From NCBI GenBank assembly GCA_021838785.1, contig JAKCCV010000021.1:1-63342 (forward strand): DNA of 63,342 nt. Direction: 5' to 3'. The DNA is from Acidobacteriota bacterium. Its GTDB lineage: Bacteria > Acidobacteriota > Terriglobia > UBA7540. Position numbers and translations under genes: made by a program. The notes beneath the pieces were generated by a model. It saw nothing but the letters and a program-made list of their open reading frames with translations, had not been told where the DNA came from and did not search any database. This document shows, in pieces, positions 33,433 to 42,180 of this stretch (within the stretch, counting starts at the first letter, position 1; each line of letters opens with the position of its first letter).

Positions 33433-34095
33433 CTAAAGCAGTTTGAGGCCGAGTTTGGCTTCGTTCTCCCGAATTTTCTCCAGCACTTCGGGCGGGCAGC
33501 CGTCCCAGTGAGCCACCATCTGGTTGCCAAGATAGGGCAAATCCTTCACGCCCATCTCGCTCGAGTAAAACCCGCCCAGCACCAAGTCGCGCATCCGGTT
33601 AAAGAAAGCCACCGCGTTTGCGTCATCGAGCGCGGCGGTTTTGGGATAGGCGATGCGGTCGAGAATTTTCTTTTGATCCGCCGGCGGGCAATCCACGAAG
33701 TCGTGGCCGTAATGATGCCGGCATTGAATGTCGAGCCACATCAGGCCGCCTTGAATCTCCGCCAACAAATCGCCGCGCCAAAAATTGAGCCAATCGTCAA
33801 TGAATTCCGGCACGCCCGCTTGCGTGGCGCTGCCGGAACGCTCATCGGCGGGAATAATCCAGTCGCTGAGGACCTGAACCGTCCGGTATTCGTGCGCGGT
33901 CAGAATCTGGGGCTGATAGGGACGCGAGGCGGTTTCCGACTTGGGAGGGGATGAGGCTGGCCCGGGTTCCCTTCTGACATGTTCCTGCGCGGCCACGGCG
34001 CTCAACGGCGCGAGCGCCGCCGGCACGGCGGAAATCGCCTTGAGCATGTCCCGCCGTTTCATCAAGCCCTCGCGGGTTTTGTTTTCCTCCGTCAT
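33433..34095 (-). CDS. Tat-exported gluconate 2-dehydrogenase subunit 3 family protein (copy 1)
   Basis: 220 residues. The N-terminus MKRRDMLKAISAVPAALAPL is a twin-arginine signal. The body shows the small-subunit pattern: LTAHEYRTVQVLSDWIIPAD, EFIDDWLNFW, FFNRMRDLVLGGFYSSEMGV, then YLGNQMVAHWDGCPPEVL. It lies 46 bp after the GMC oxidoreductase gene on the same strand, the usual pairing in which this chaperone-like subunit carries the FAD subunit through the Tat pore. GAGGAGGG precedes the ATG. Confidence 0.9.
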   Translation of the reverse strand: MTEENKTREGLMKRRDMLKAISAVPAALAPLSAVAAQEHVRREPGPASSPPKSETASRPYQPQILTAHEYRTVQVLSDWIIPADERSGSATQAGVPEFIDDWLNFWRGDLLAEIQGGLMWLDIQCRHHYGHDFVDCPPADQKKILDRIAYPKTAALDDANAVAFFNRMRDLVLGGFYSSEMGVKDLPYLGNQMVAHWDGCPPEVLEKIRENEAKLGLKLL

Positions 34096-34141
34096 GTTGC
34101 CCTCCTCAAAAGCTTTCGCCCCGGCGGTTGACGCCGGCGTT

Positions 34142-35845
34142 TTAGACGTTGCGCTTTCTGACCTGATCGGCAATGTACTCCGAGGTGCGCCAGGCCAGCG
34201 CCAGAATCGTCAGCGTGGGGTTTTTGTTGGCGTTGGAGACGAAAGGCCCGCCGTCGGTCACGAACAGGTTTTTGCAATCCCACGCCTGGCAGTGAGGATT
34301 CAGCACGGAAGTGCGGCGATCGTCGCCCGTGCGCACCGTTCCTACCTCGTGGATGACGCTGCCGCCCACCGAAATACCCCAGTTATCCTCCGGGCCAAAT
34401 TTTCGCAAGGACTCTCCGCCCATGGTGTAAATAATCTCCTCGAACGTCTCCCGCGCGTGCTTGGCCATTTGAATTTCTTGGTCGCTAAACTTGAAGTGGA
34501 ATTTGAGGATGGGAATGCCCCACTCGTCGAGGACGTTGGGGTCAATCTCGCAGTAGCTGTTTTTATTGGGAATCATTTCGCCGCGGCAGGCAAAGCCCAC
34601 AAAGGCGCCGTAGAGTTTGCGGATGCCGCGCTTCAATTCCACGCCGTAGCCGCCGCCCAGAAAACGCTCGGAGCCGCCAAACTCGCCCGGTCCCGGCATC
34701 CCGCGCCCGCCCCCAATTTCAATGTGATAGCCCCGCGCGAACGGCAGTTTGTGCTCGATCTGCTCTTGATAGAGCCACCAAGGCATGTAAAGGTGCATCC
34801 CGCCCACGCCGTCGGCGTTGTGGGGCGGAAGATCGAGCAGTGCGGGAATATAGCCGACGCTGCCGTCGGCGCCCACCGTATCCATCAAATACTTTCCCAC
34901 CATGCCGGACGAATTGCCCAAGCCGTTCGGATGTTGCGGGCTCTTGGAGTTGAGCAGCAGGCGGGCCGATTCGCAGGAGCTGGCGGCCAACACAATCACC
35001 TTGCCGCGCACTTGCTGCTCGCGCCGCGTCTTTTTGTCAATGTAGGAGACACCCGTTGCCAGCCCTTCGCGGTTCACCAGCACCTCCCGCACCATGGCAC
35101 CGCAGCGAATCTCAAGATTGCCTGTTTTCATCGCGGGAGGAATCAGGACGGTCGGTGATGAAAAATTGGACGAGGTCGCGCAGCTTCGCCCGCACTGCGC
35201 GCAATAATGACACGCCGGGCGCCCGTTGAGCGGCTCGGTGAGAATCGAAAGCCGAGAAGGGATGCATCCGATCCCCAACTGCTCTGCCGCTCTTTGAATC
35301 AGCAATTCATGGCAACGTGGTTTGGGCGGCGGCTGAAACTTGCCGTCCGGGTCGTTATACAGCCCTTCTTTGGAACCGAAAACGCCGATCAGCTCCTCGG
35401 TTTTGTCATAATAGGGCGCGATATCCTGGTAGCTGATCGGCCAATCGAAACCCAACCCGTCGCGCGAATACGGCTTAAAATCCCACGGCCCCCAGCGCAA
35501 CGCAATGCGTCCCCAATGGTTGGTTCTTCCGCCCAACATGCGGGAGCGAAACCACGTGAATTGCTCGCCCTGCGCCACCGTGTAGGGCTCTCCTTCCACT
35601 TCCCAGCCGCCCACGGCGGCGTCAAAGTAACCAAACGTGTGCAAGCGGGTTGCGCCGCGGTGCGGAGCCTGGTAATACCACTCAAACATCTTGGATTGTT
35701 TGGCGGTGTCGTACCAATCGCCCGCCTCCAGCATCAGGCACTTGGCGCCGGCTTGCGTCAGCACGTAGGCCGCCATGCTGCCGCCCGCCCCCGAACCCAC
35801 AATGACGGCATCATAAACCTTGGGACTTCGAATCACTTCCGGCAT
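34142..35845 (-). CDS. GMC family FAD-dependent oxidoreductase (copy 2)
   Basis: 567 residues: DAVIVGSGAGGSMAAYVLTQ (FAD), GGRTNHWGRIALRWG, CHYCAQCGRSC, and the C-terminal NPTLTILALAWRTSEYI. ATG 35845 has GGGGGAAT upstream. It is followed by its subunit-3 partner, so this copy is the most complete periplasmic sugar/alcohol dehydrogenase here; a cytochrome c subunit is not adjacent. Substrate not predictable. Confidence 0.92.
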   Translation of the reverse strand: MPEVIRSPKVYDAVIVGSGAGGSMAAYVLTQAGAKCLMLEAGDWYDTAKQSKMFEWYYQAPHRGATRLHTFGYFDAAVGGWEVEGEPYTVAQGEQFTWFRSRMLGGRTNHWGRIALRWGPWDFKPYSRDGLGFDWPISYQDIAPYYDKTEELIGVFGSKEGLYNDPDGKFQPPPKPRCHELLIQRAAEQLGIGCIPSRLSILTEPLNGRPACHYCAQCGRSCATSSNFSSPTVLIPPAMKTGNLEIRCGAMVREVLVNREGLATGVSYIDKKTRREQQVRGKVIVLAASSCESARLLLNSKSPQHPNGLGNSSGMVGKYLMDTVGADGSVGYIPALLDLPPHNADGVGGMHLYMPWWLYQEQIEHKLPFARGYHIEIGGGRGMPGPGEFGGSERFLGGGYGVELKRGIRKLYGAFVGFACRGEMIPNKNSYCEIDPNVLDEWGIPILKFHFKFSDQEIQMAKHARETFEEIIYTMGGESLRKFGPEDNWGISVGGSVIHEVGTVRTGDDRRTSVLNPHCQAWDCKNLFVTDGGPFVSNANKNPTLTILALAWRTSEYIADQVRKRNV

Positions 35846-35906
35846 AATTCCCCCTGCCCTATAATCTTAAATGAACGGCGCAGTCTATCACAAAAGGGCG
35901 GTCAGC

Positions 35907-36164
35907 ATGGCGGCGGAATTGCCAATCGCGCAGATGAATTTTCCCGTCACTCCGGAACAAGTCCGTGTGGTTCCGGGAAGCAGCGGCCTCGGCCTGCAAG
36001 TGACGTGCGCCTGCGGGTGCGTCAACTGGAATCATATTGAGATTTCGGAGGCCGGTTGGTTCTGCCGCAACTGCGGCCGCGTTTTATCCCACGATTTTCC
36101 GCGCCTGGTCGAGCGCGTTAAGCAGGATGGCCGCCTGGCTCCGCCCAAAGCCGACGCTTCATGA
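35907..36164 (+). CDS. Small zinc-ribbon protein
   Basis: 85 residues, with CACGCVNWNHIEISEAGWFC and RNCGRVL forming two Cys pairs typical of a zinc ribbon. A TATAAT at 35860-35865 predicts transcription start close to 35871, making the upstream ATG 35871 nearly leaderless. ATG 35907 has AAGGGCGG upstream and is preferred. Divergent from the GMC gene. Function unknown. Confidence 0.6.
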   Translation: MAAELPIAQMNFPVTPEQVRVVPGSSGLGLQVTCACGCVNWNHIEISEAGWFCRNCGRVLSHDFPRLVERVKQDGRLAPPKADAS

Positions 36165-36233
36165 GCCTGCGCAGCCTCGCCCGCCCGCACCCGCAGCTTG
36201 CAGGCAGCGTGGCCCTCCGCCTGCCCTCACAGG

Positions 36234-36638
36234 CTACTTCTTTTTCCAAATGATACGGTCCAGGCTGAGCGGTCCGCCACCGGCAGCGGAGAAATAAAGG
36301 AAGGCAAAACAATAAACCGCAGCCAATTCCCCGCCGCTCACGATGGGCCAAAAGCTGCGCGGGAAGTGGACCGTAAAATAGGCCACGGCCATTTCCCCGC
36401 TCAGAATGAAGGCCACCGGGCGGGTAAAAAGCCCCAAAAGAATCAGCGGCCCTCCCACGCTTTCAAGCACCGCCGCCACCGACAGCAGGCCGAATCCATG
36501 CACGGCGGCGCCATGCCCGTTGATGCCGCCGAACAGCCCAAATAATTTCTGGAAGCCGTGCTCCATGAACGTGAATCCCACCACGATGCGCAACAGTGAC
36601 CGCAGCCACGCTTCGATTGAGCTTCCTGAATTCGCCAC
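36234..36638 (-). CDS. DoxX family membrane protein
   Basis: 134 residues with four transmembrane helices and the DoxX pattern LLRIVVGFTFMEHGFQKLFG, VGGPLILLGLFTRPVAF, SGEMAVAYFTVHFP and GGELAAVYCFAFLYF. The family is linked to thiosulfate/quinone or redox-stress functions but is mostly uncharacterised. It stands alone, leftward. Confidence 0.9.
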   Translation of the reverse strand: MANSGSSIEAWLRSLLRIVVGFTFMEHGFQKLFGLFGGINGHGAAVHGFGLLSVAAVLESVGGPLILLGLFTRPVAFILSGEMAVAYFTVHFPRSFWPIVSGGELAAVYCFAFLYFSAAGGGPLSLDRIIWKKK

Positions 36639-36755
36639 GTTTTCCTCCCTAACCCATCATGGATGGCCCGTCAAGCCGAGCCCGCAGGATGCGAGCGTGC
36701 CTGCCCCGGCCTCTTGGAGTTGTTGCTTCCGCCAGCCAACGGCTCGCTCCCTCAG

Positions 36756-37616
36756 TTAACGGGAAAACGGCAAAGAATGCAAGAACGATGACGCCGCCGA
36801 GGACCATTGCGGCGGCTGAGCCGCGCCCTGCGAGGAGGAATGTCCCCAGGTCCAATAAAGCCCGAGATAGGCGTAGTTCTCGGTTTGTCCCGCCACGCTG
36901 TGGCCGTAAGCAAATAACAATTGAAAGCCGGGATTGCGGAAATAATAATATCCGCCCGCATCCACCATCGTGGAGGCGCGCGTCTGTGGCGTCGCCAACC
37001 CCTCCGCGCCGTGAGAAAACACCTCGGCGCCGAGCGTCCACTTTTTGCCGATATCACGTTGCAGCAGCCAGCCGCCGTAAGCAAAATTGCGATAGTCCAC
37101 CTGCGGAACAATTTCATAGCCGGCGCCGCCGTAAGTGGTCCAAGGCCCAAAACTTTTCTGAATCCAAATCGGCAGTTTGTACCACACCTTGCCCACGCCG
37201 AGGCCCTTCGCATAACTGCCGGTCGGCGCTTCCAGCATGGTGAAGGAGCCGATCATGGGGCGATGGCGGGTCTCCTTCACGAAGCGCCACTTCACGCCGA
37301 GTTCCGTATCCGTCAGGCCAAAAGCGCTCGGCCCTACCCCGGCCGGGAAATAAGCGGGATTGTTGGACGGCACCACGGCGCCCCAGGGAACGACGAGATG
37401 AAGTTGAACGTTGGGGATGGCGCCCCAGTTGAATTCGACGGCCGGGCCTACCGGGTCCGTCTCGACCGGCGTGCCGTCCGAGCCGCCAAAAATGTAAAAT
37501 TCATAGTGATGGAAAGGAACCGGGTCGGGGTCGTCGGTCTGGAAGGGCGGACCGGCGCGGGCAACCGACACGACCCATCCCCAGGCCAGCAAACCCAGAA
37601 CGAGTATTTTCCTCAT
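36756..37616 (-). CDS. Outer-membrane beta-barrel-like exported protein
   Basis: 286 residues with a clear signal peptide (MRKILVLGLLAWGWVVSVARA) and a body of alternating strands rich in aromatic residues. Examples are FQTDDPDPVPFHHYEFYIFG, VQLHLVVPWG, TELGVKWRFVKE, GYEIVPQVDYRNFAYG and QLLFAYGHSVAG. This fits small outer-membrane barrel proteins sometimes labelled transporter. The start overlaps the stop of the PadR gene (ATGA), so it is translationally coupled to its likely regulator. Confidence 0.7.
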   Translation of the reverse strand: MRKILVLGLLAWGWVVSVARAGPPFQTDDPDPVPFHHYEFYIFGGSDGTPVETDPVGPAVEFNWGAIPNVQLHLVVPWGAVVPSNNPAYFPAGVGPSAFGLTDTELGVKWRFVKETRHRPMIGSFTMLEAPTGSYAKGLGVGKVWYKLPIWIQKSFGPWTTYGGAGYEIVPQVDYRNFAYGGWLLQRDIGKKWTLGAEVFSHGAEGLATPQTRASTMVDAGGYYYFRNPGFQLLFAYGHSVAGQTENYAYLGLYWTWGHSSSQGAAQPPQWSSAASSFLHSLPFSR

Positions 37617-37954
37617 GGGCGCTCGTCGAATAACTCCCCAAACAATTCCCGTATTTGTCGCCGCGCCCGGCGCAGCGCACGCCGTCCCGCCGTCGTGGCG
37701 CGATACAGCCGGCGAAACCGGCCGTGGGCGAACTTCCGTTCCGACCTCAAGAATCCCGCTTGCTCCAACCCTTGGAGCAACGGATAGAGCGTTCCAGGAC
37801 TCAGCCGATAGCCATGCCGCCGCAACTCCTCAATCATGCCCCATCCAAAGATAGGCGAGCGGCTGGCATGATAAAGAACATGGAGGCGCACAAAGCCCGA
37901 GAAAAGCTTGGCCTCGGCCCTCGCGTCCGCTTCGACTCGCGTGGCTAACCCCAT
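37613..37954 (-). CDS. PadR family transcriptional regulator
   Basis: 113 residues with the PadR winged helix: LHVLYHASRSPIFGWGMIEEL, the recognition part YRLSPGTLYPLLQGLEQAGFL, and the wing RFRRLYRATTAGRRAL. The stop overlaps the start of the beta-barrel gene. Palindromes just upstream of the start (37987-38004) are likely self-binding sites. PadR repressors usually respond to phenolic or other small toxic molecules. Confidence 0.9.
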   Translation of the reverse strand: MGLATRVEADARAEAKLFSGFVRLHVLYHASRSPIFGWGMIEELRRHGYRLSPGTLYPLLQGLEQAGFLRSERKFAHGRFRRLYRATTAGRRALRRARRQIRELFGELFDERP

Positions 37955-37986
37955 AGCGTCTCCGTCTTAGGATGGGCCTTCATAAA

Positions 37987-38004
37987 ATCCGTTATCGGAT
38001 TCCG
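37987..38004. promoter_or_regulatory. Overlapping palindromes upstream of padR (candidate operator)
   Basis: ATCCG-TTAT-CGGAT (37987-38000) overlaps CGGATTCCG (37996-38004), about 33 bp before the PadR start codon. This is a plausible autoregulatory operator. Confidence 0.4.
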
Positions 38005-38353
38005 TAAGCAAAAGCTACCGTATCAAGCCAACGGGTGGTTGTCAATCCCAGGCGAGCGGAGGGGTGCAGCCTTCTAACGTTCGGCAGGGTTCTGTACCGT
38101 CCGGGGAGCGAACCCATCCTCGCTCTGCGCGGCTGCCGCCTCAGCGGCCGCTTCGAGGACTCGGGGGAGCACCGCCCAGCGGCCGAACTTCCGTCTTTCG
38201 GAGGTAGCCCGTGGCGGCATGAACGTCGAGGGAGACCAATGGAGGCCTCGGCGCTGCACTTGCTTCTTGCGCTTCGCTTGCGGCTTTTTGCGCGGATATG
38301 TTAGGGTGAAAAGGTTTGACGCCTACAACGATGTTGCGTCGCGCGGGCAAAGC
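38005..38353. other. Region without a supported gene
   Basis: About 350 bp between the divergent padR and carbonic-anhydrase genes. It must hold both promoters, but apart from the padR palindromes I see no clear boxes, repeats or RNA structures. Confidence 0.35.
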
Positions 38354-38890
38354 ATGTTGATTCCCTATGGAGGCCGCGAACCGTCGGTGGCCCCGTCGGC
38401 CTTTGTGGCCGCGAGCGCCGACGTGATTGGCGACGTGGAAATCGGCGAAAACGCCAGCATTTGGTTCCAAACCGTGCTGCGGGGCGATATTGAGCCGATC
38501 CGCATCGGGGCCAACTCCAATATTCAGGATGGATCGGTCCTGCACACCCTGCTCGGCTGCCCGACCGTGGTGGGTAACTGGGTGACGGTGGGGCACCGGG
38601 CGATCCTGCACGGCTGCACGGTCGAGGACCACTGCCTGATCGGGATGGGCGCCATCGTTTTGAATCGCGCTCGGGTAGGCGAAGGCTCGATTGTGGCGGC
38701 GGGAGCGTTGGTCTTGGAAGGCACCGTGATTCCTCCTCGGAGTCTTTATTTGGGCTCGCCGGCGCGCTTCAAGCGCCAATTGACCGCTCAGGACCGGGAG
38801 TTCATTGACGCCCATGCCCGGCATTATCTGACCTATAAGGAAATGCACCTGGCGGCGCTCCAACCCAGCCAGCAGCCGCCCAGAGGCTAA
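38354..38890 (+). CDS. Gamma-class carbonic anhydrase-like protein
   Basis: 178 residues forming a left-handed beta-helix of hexapeptide repeats (IGDVEIGENASIWFQTVLRG, IRIGANSNIQDGSVLH, VTVGHRAILHGCTVED). The metal-binding His residues lie in SVLH, GHRAILH and related positions, as in the YrdA/gamma-CA family. ATG 38354 is set by the typical MLIPYGG start. Its TAA overlaps a possible upstream ATG of hisS. Confidence 0.88.
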   Translation: MLIPYGGREPSVAPSAFVAASADVIGDVEIGENASIWFQTVLRGDIEPIRIGANSNIQDGSVLHTLLGCPTVVGNWVTVGHRAILHGCTVEDHCLIGMGAIVLNRARVGEGSIVAAGALVLEGTVIPPRSLYLGSPARFKRQLTAQDREFIDAHARHYLTYKEMHLAALQPSQQPPRG

Positions 38891-38979
38891 TGAGCGGGCA
38901 GCAGCTTCGCGCCGGTGGAGGGCTCGGAGTTTCGCCTCGCCGGACGCGGCCGCAGAGCGAGTCCTGGAAAGTAAAAGTT

Positions 38980-40278
38980 ATGGCGAGCCAACGCCTCGAT
39001 TCCATTCAAGCGGTAAAGGGCACGCGCGACCTGTTGCCGCCGGAGACCGCTCTCTGGCAGCGTCTCGAGGAAGAAGCGCGCCGCGTGTTTCGCGCCTACA
39101 ACTTCCATGAAATCCGCACGCCGATTCTCGAGCCAACGGGACTTTTTGCCCGGAGCGTCGGCGCCGACACGGACATCGTCATGAAAGAGATGTACACCTT
39201 CCGCGACCGTGACGACGAATCGCTGACCCTGCGCCCGGAAGCCACGGCGTCCGTCGTGCGAGCCTTCATCGAGCATCGCCTCTTTAACGAAGGCGGCCTT
39301 CACAAGCTCTACTACATCGGCCCGATGTTCCGCCGCGAGCGGCCGCAGAAGGGCCGCTATCGCCAGTTTTACCAGATCGGAGCGGAAGCGCTCGGCTCCG
39401 ATCATCCGGCCATTGATGTTGAAACCTTGGAGATGCTCCATCTGCTGCTGGAGCGATGGGGTCTTGAAGAGTCCACGTTGTTGCTGAATTCCGTCGGCTG
39501 CCCGCGCTGCCGCCCGGAATATCTGAGGGCGTTGCGACGGGCGCTCGACGGCGTTCGAGACAAGCTTTGCGCGGATTGCCAGCGGCGCGCCGTGACCAAT
39601 CCCTTGCGGGTCCTCGATTGCAAAGTCGAGGCCGACCAGCCCATCATCGAGGCGCTGCCGCGCATGGCGGACTTTCTGTGTCCAGAGTGCCGCCAGCACT
39701 TTGAAGCCGTCCAGAGTGGTCTGCGGGAACGCGGCATCGCCTTTCAGCACGCGCCGCGCCTGGTTCGCGGTCTCGATTACTACACGCGGACAACGTTTGA
39801 AATCGTCAGCGGGGCGTTGGGCGCGCAGAACGCCATTCTCGGCGGCGGACGCTATGACGGCCTCTCGGAGATGCTCGGCGGCCCACCCGCGCCCGGCTTC
39901 GGATTTGCCATTGGCGAAGATCGCCTTGTCCTGGCCGTGAAGGAAGCTCAAGCGCGACAAGGCCGTGAAGAGATAGAGAGCGGGCCGCTCGTTTATATCG
40001 CCTGGATGGGCGAGGCGGCGACGGATCCGGCGGCCAAGCTGGCGCGCGAGCTTCGCCGCCAAAACCTGAGCGTTGAAATCAGCCCCACGCCCATCAAATT
40101 GAAAAAATCGCTCGGCATCGCCAGCAAGGTCAAGGCGCGCTTCACCGTCATCATTGGCGAAGGCGAGCTGGCCGGCGGGCGCTATCAAGTCAAAGACATG
40201 ACGACCGGCCAGCAGACTGCGGTCGAGGCCGGTCAGATTGTTCAGGTTCTTCGGCAGAATTCAGCAACCGTTGCGTGA
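38980..40278 (+). CDS. hisS: Histidyl-tRNA synthetase
   Basis: 432 residues, the usual HisRS length. VKGTRDLLPPETALWQRLEE starts the class II core, followed by motif 2 YYIGPMFRRERPQKGRYRQF and the His-binding loops LVRGLDYYTRTTFE and AILGGGRYDGL. An HGTP-type anticodon domain lies at the C-terminus. ATG 38980 has GGAAAG upstream; ATG 38890 would add 30 non-conserved residues. First of a forward run hisS-aspS-mutL-cmk-pyrB. Confidence 0.96.
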   Translation: MASQRLDSIQAVKGTRDLLPPETALWQRLEEEARRVFRAYNFHEIRTPILEPTGLFARSVGADTDIVMKEMYTFRDRDDESLTLRPEATASVVRAFIEHRLFNEGGLHKLYYIGPMFRRERPQKGRYRQFYQIGAEALGSDHPAIDVETLEMLHLLLERWGLEESTLLLNSVGCPRCRPEYLRALRRALDGVRDKLCADCQRRAVTNPLRVLDCKVEADQPIIEALPRMADFLCPECRQHFEAVQSGLRERGIAFQHAPRLVRGLDYYTRTTFEIVSGALGAQNAILGGGRYDGLSEMLGGPPAPGFGFAIGEDRLVLAVKEAQARQGREEIESGPLVYIAWMGEAATDPAAKLARELRRQNLSVEISPTPIKLKKSLGIASKVKARFTVIIGEGELAGGRYQVKDMTTGQQTAVEAGQIVQVLRQNSATVA

Positions 40279-40309
40279 CGAGCGCGAGCTTCGGTCAAGG
40301 CCGAAAAAA

Positions 40310-42115
40310 ATGCAGACGGAGCGGAAATTGGAACTGGACCATTTGGGGGATTGGCGGCGAACCCACCATTGCGGCGAATTGCGGCCCAGCCACGCCGGGC
40401 AGAAGGTCTTTCTGGCCGGATGGGTGGATCGCCGCCGCGATTTGGGCCATCTCATCTTCCTCGATCTGCGCGACCATACCGGCATCGTGCAGGTGGTTTT
40501 GAATCCCGAACTCAGCCCGAGCGCCCACGACAAAGGCGAGCAAGTGCGCAGTGAATACGTGGTGGGTGTGGAAGGGGAAGTGGTGGTTCGAGCCGAGCAG
40601 ACGGTCAACCCACAGATTCCCACCGGCCAGGTTGAGGTGCAGGCGCGGCAACTGTTGCTGTTGAATGACGCCAAAACCCCGCCCTTCCCGCTCGACGACG
40701 GCGCCCGCCCGAGCGAGGAGTCGCGCCTTCGTTACCGCTACGTGGATTTACGGCGCGCTCGCATGCAGCGCAATCTGCGGCTGCGTCATCAGGCCGCCCT
40801 GCTCGTTCGCCGGCACATGAGCGAGCACGGATTCATCGAAATCGAGACGCCGTTCCTCACCCGCTCCACGCCCGAAGGCGCGCGCGATTACCTCGTTCCC
40901 AGTCGGCTGCGCCCCGGCCATTTCTACGCCCTGCCGCAGTCGCCTCAACTCTTCAAGCAGCTTCTGATGATCGGCGGCTTTGACCGCTATTTTCAAATTG
41001 TCCGTTGCTTCCGCGACGAAGACCTGCGCGCCGACCGCCAGCCGGAGTTCACCCAGATTGACGTCGAGATGGCGTTTCCCCAACGCGAGGAGCTGTTTGA
41101 AATCATCGAGCGACTGATGCAGAAGCTATTCGCTTTGGTGGACGCGCGGATGGAGTTGCCCGTTCCCCGCCTCACCTACGCCGAGGCGATGGAGCGTTAC
41201 GGCTCCGACAAGCCGCACACGGGCTTTGGGCTTGAATGGGCGCGCCTCACCTTGCCGGCGGCGGCTTGCCAGGCGCTGAAGGCCGACCCGTCCGCCAAAG
41301 CCTTGCGCGTGCCCGCAGCCGAACCTCTTTCGCGCAGTCAACTCGACCAGCTTCAGGATTGGGCGCAGGCTTCGGGGGCGGGTTGGTTCTCCTACATCAA
41401 AAACGAACCGAATGGATTTCGCTCGCCCTTGACCAAGCCGTTGGGCGAGGCGCCGGTCGCGTCCTTGGCTCGCGCCGCCGGTCTCCAGCCGGGTGAAATT
41501 CTGCTGTTGATCGGCAGCAAAGGGGAAACCGCGTCGTCGCTCAAGGCCCGCCAATTGGATGAGGCGTCGGGGGCGCTGCGGCTCAGATTGATCGAGCGAT
41601 TGCGCCTCGCGCCGCGCGCACCGTGGAATTTCGTTTGGGTTGTGGATTTCCCGATGTTTGAGTACGACGAAAAAGAGAATCGCTTTGTTGCCATGCACCA
41701 TCCTTTCACCTCGCCGCGCGAGGAGGATTTGCCCAAGCTCGAATCCGATCCGGCGGCCGTCAAGGCGCGAGCTTACGACTTGGTGCTGAACGGCCAGGAG
41801 ATTGGCGGCGGCTCGATTCGTCTGCACCGGCGCGACATCCAGGCGCGCGTGTTCCGGGTGCTCGGCCTCAGTGAGGAAATGGCGCGCGAGCGTTTCGGTT
41901 TTCTCATGGACGCGCTTGAATCCGGGGCGCCGCCGCACGGCGGCATCGCGCTCGGCTGGGACCGCATCGTCGCGCTCATGGCGGGCGAATCGAACATCCG
42001 CGAAGTGATCGCATTCCCCAAAACCGCCAGCGCCGTGGATTTGATGTGTGACGCCCCCGCCACCGTGGATCCCGAGCAGCTTGATGAGTTGGGAATTCAA
42101 ATTAAGCAGGACTGA
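40310..42115 (+). CDS. aspS: Aspartyl-tRNA synthetase
   Basis: 601 residues with the OB-fold anticodon domain (VFLAGWVDRRRDLGHLIFLDLRD), the class II motif 2 FQIVRCFRDEDLRADRQPEF, the bacterial GAD insertion (about 290-410), and motif 3 GIALGWDRIVALMAG. ATG 40310 is internal to a longer frame overlapping the 3' end of hisS. The specificity type (discriminating or Asp/Asn) cannot be told by eye. Confidence 0.96.
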   Translation: MQTERKLELDHLGDWRRTHHCGELRPSHAGQKVFLAGWVDRRRDLGHLIFLDLRDHTGIVQVVLNPELSPSAHDKGEQVRSEYVVGVEGEVVVRAEQTVNPQIPTGQVEVQARQLLLLNDAKTPPFPLDDGARPSEESRLRYRYVDLRRARMQRNLRLRHQAALLVRRHMSEHGFIEIETPFLTRSTPEGARDYLVPSRLRPGHFYALPQSPQLFKQLLMIGGFDRYFQIVRCFRDEDLRADRQPEFTQIDVEMAFPQREELFEIIERLMQKLFALVDARMELPVPRLTYAEAMERYGSDKPHTGFGLEWARLTLPAAACQALKADPSAKALRVPAAEPLSRSQLDQLQDWAQASGAGWFSYIKNEPNGFRSPLTKPLGEAPVASLARAAGLQPGEILLLIGSKGETASSLKARQLDEASGALRLRLIERLRLAPRAPWNFVWVVDFPMFEYDEKENRFVAMHHPFTSPREEDLPKLESDPAAVKARAYDLVLNGQEIGGGSIRLHRRDIQARVFRVLGLSEEMARERFGFLMDALESGAPPHGGIALGWDRIVALMAGESNIREVIAFPKTASAVDLMCDAPATVDPEQLDELGIQIKQD

Positions 42116-42180
42116 GCCGAGGTTGCCTCTCAGCGACCGGTGAGGGCCGGCGCGTAACCCTCGTTCCCGAGGAAGACGCC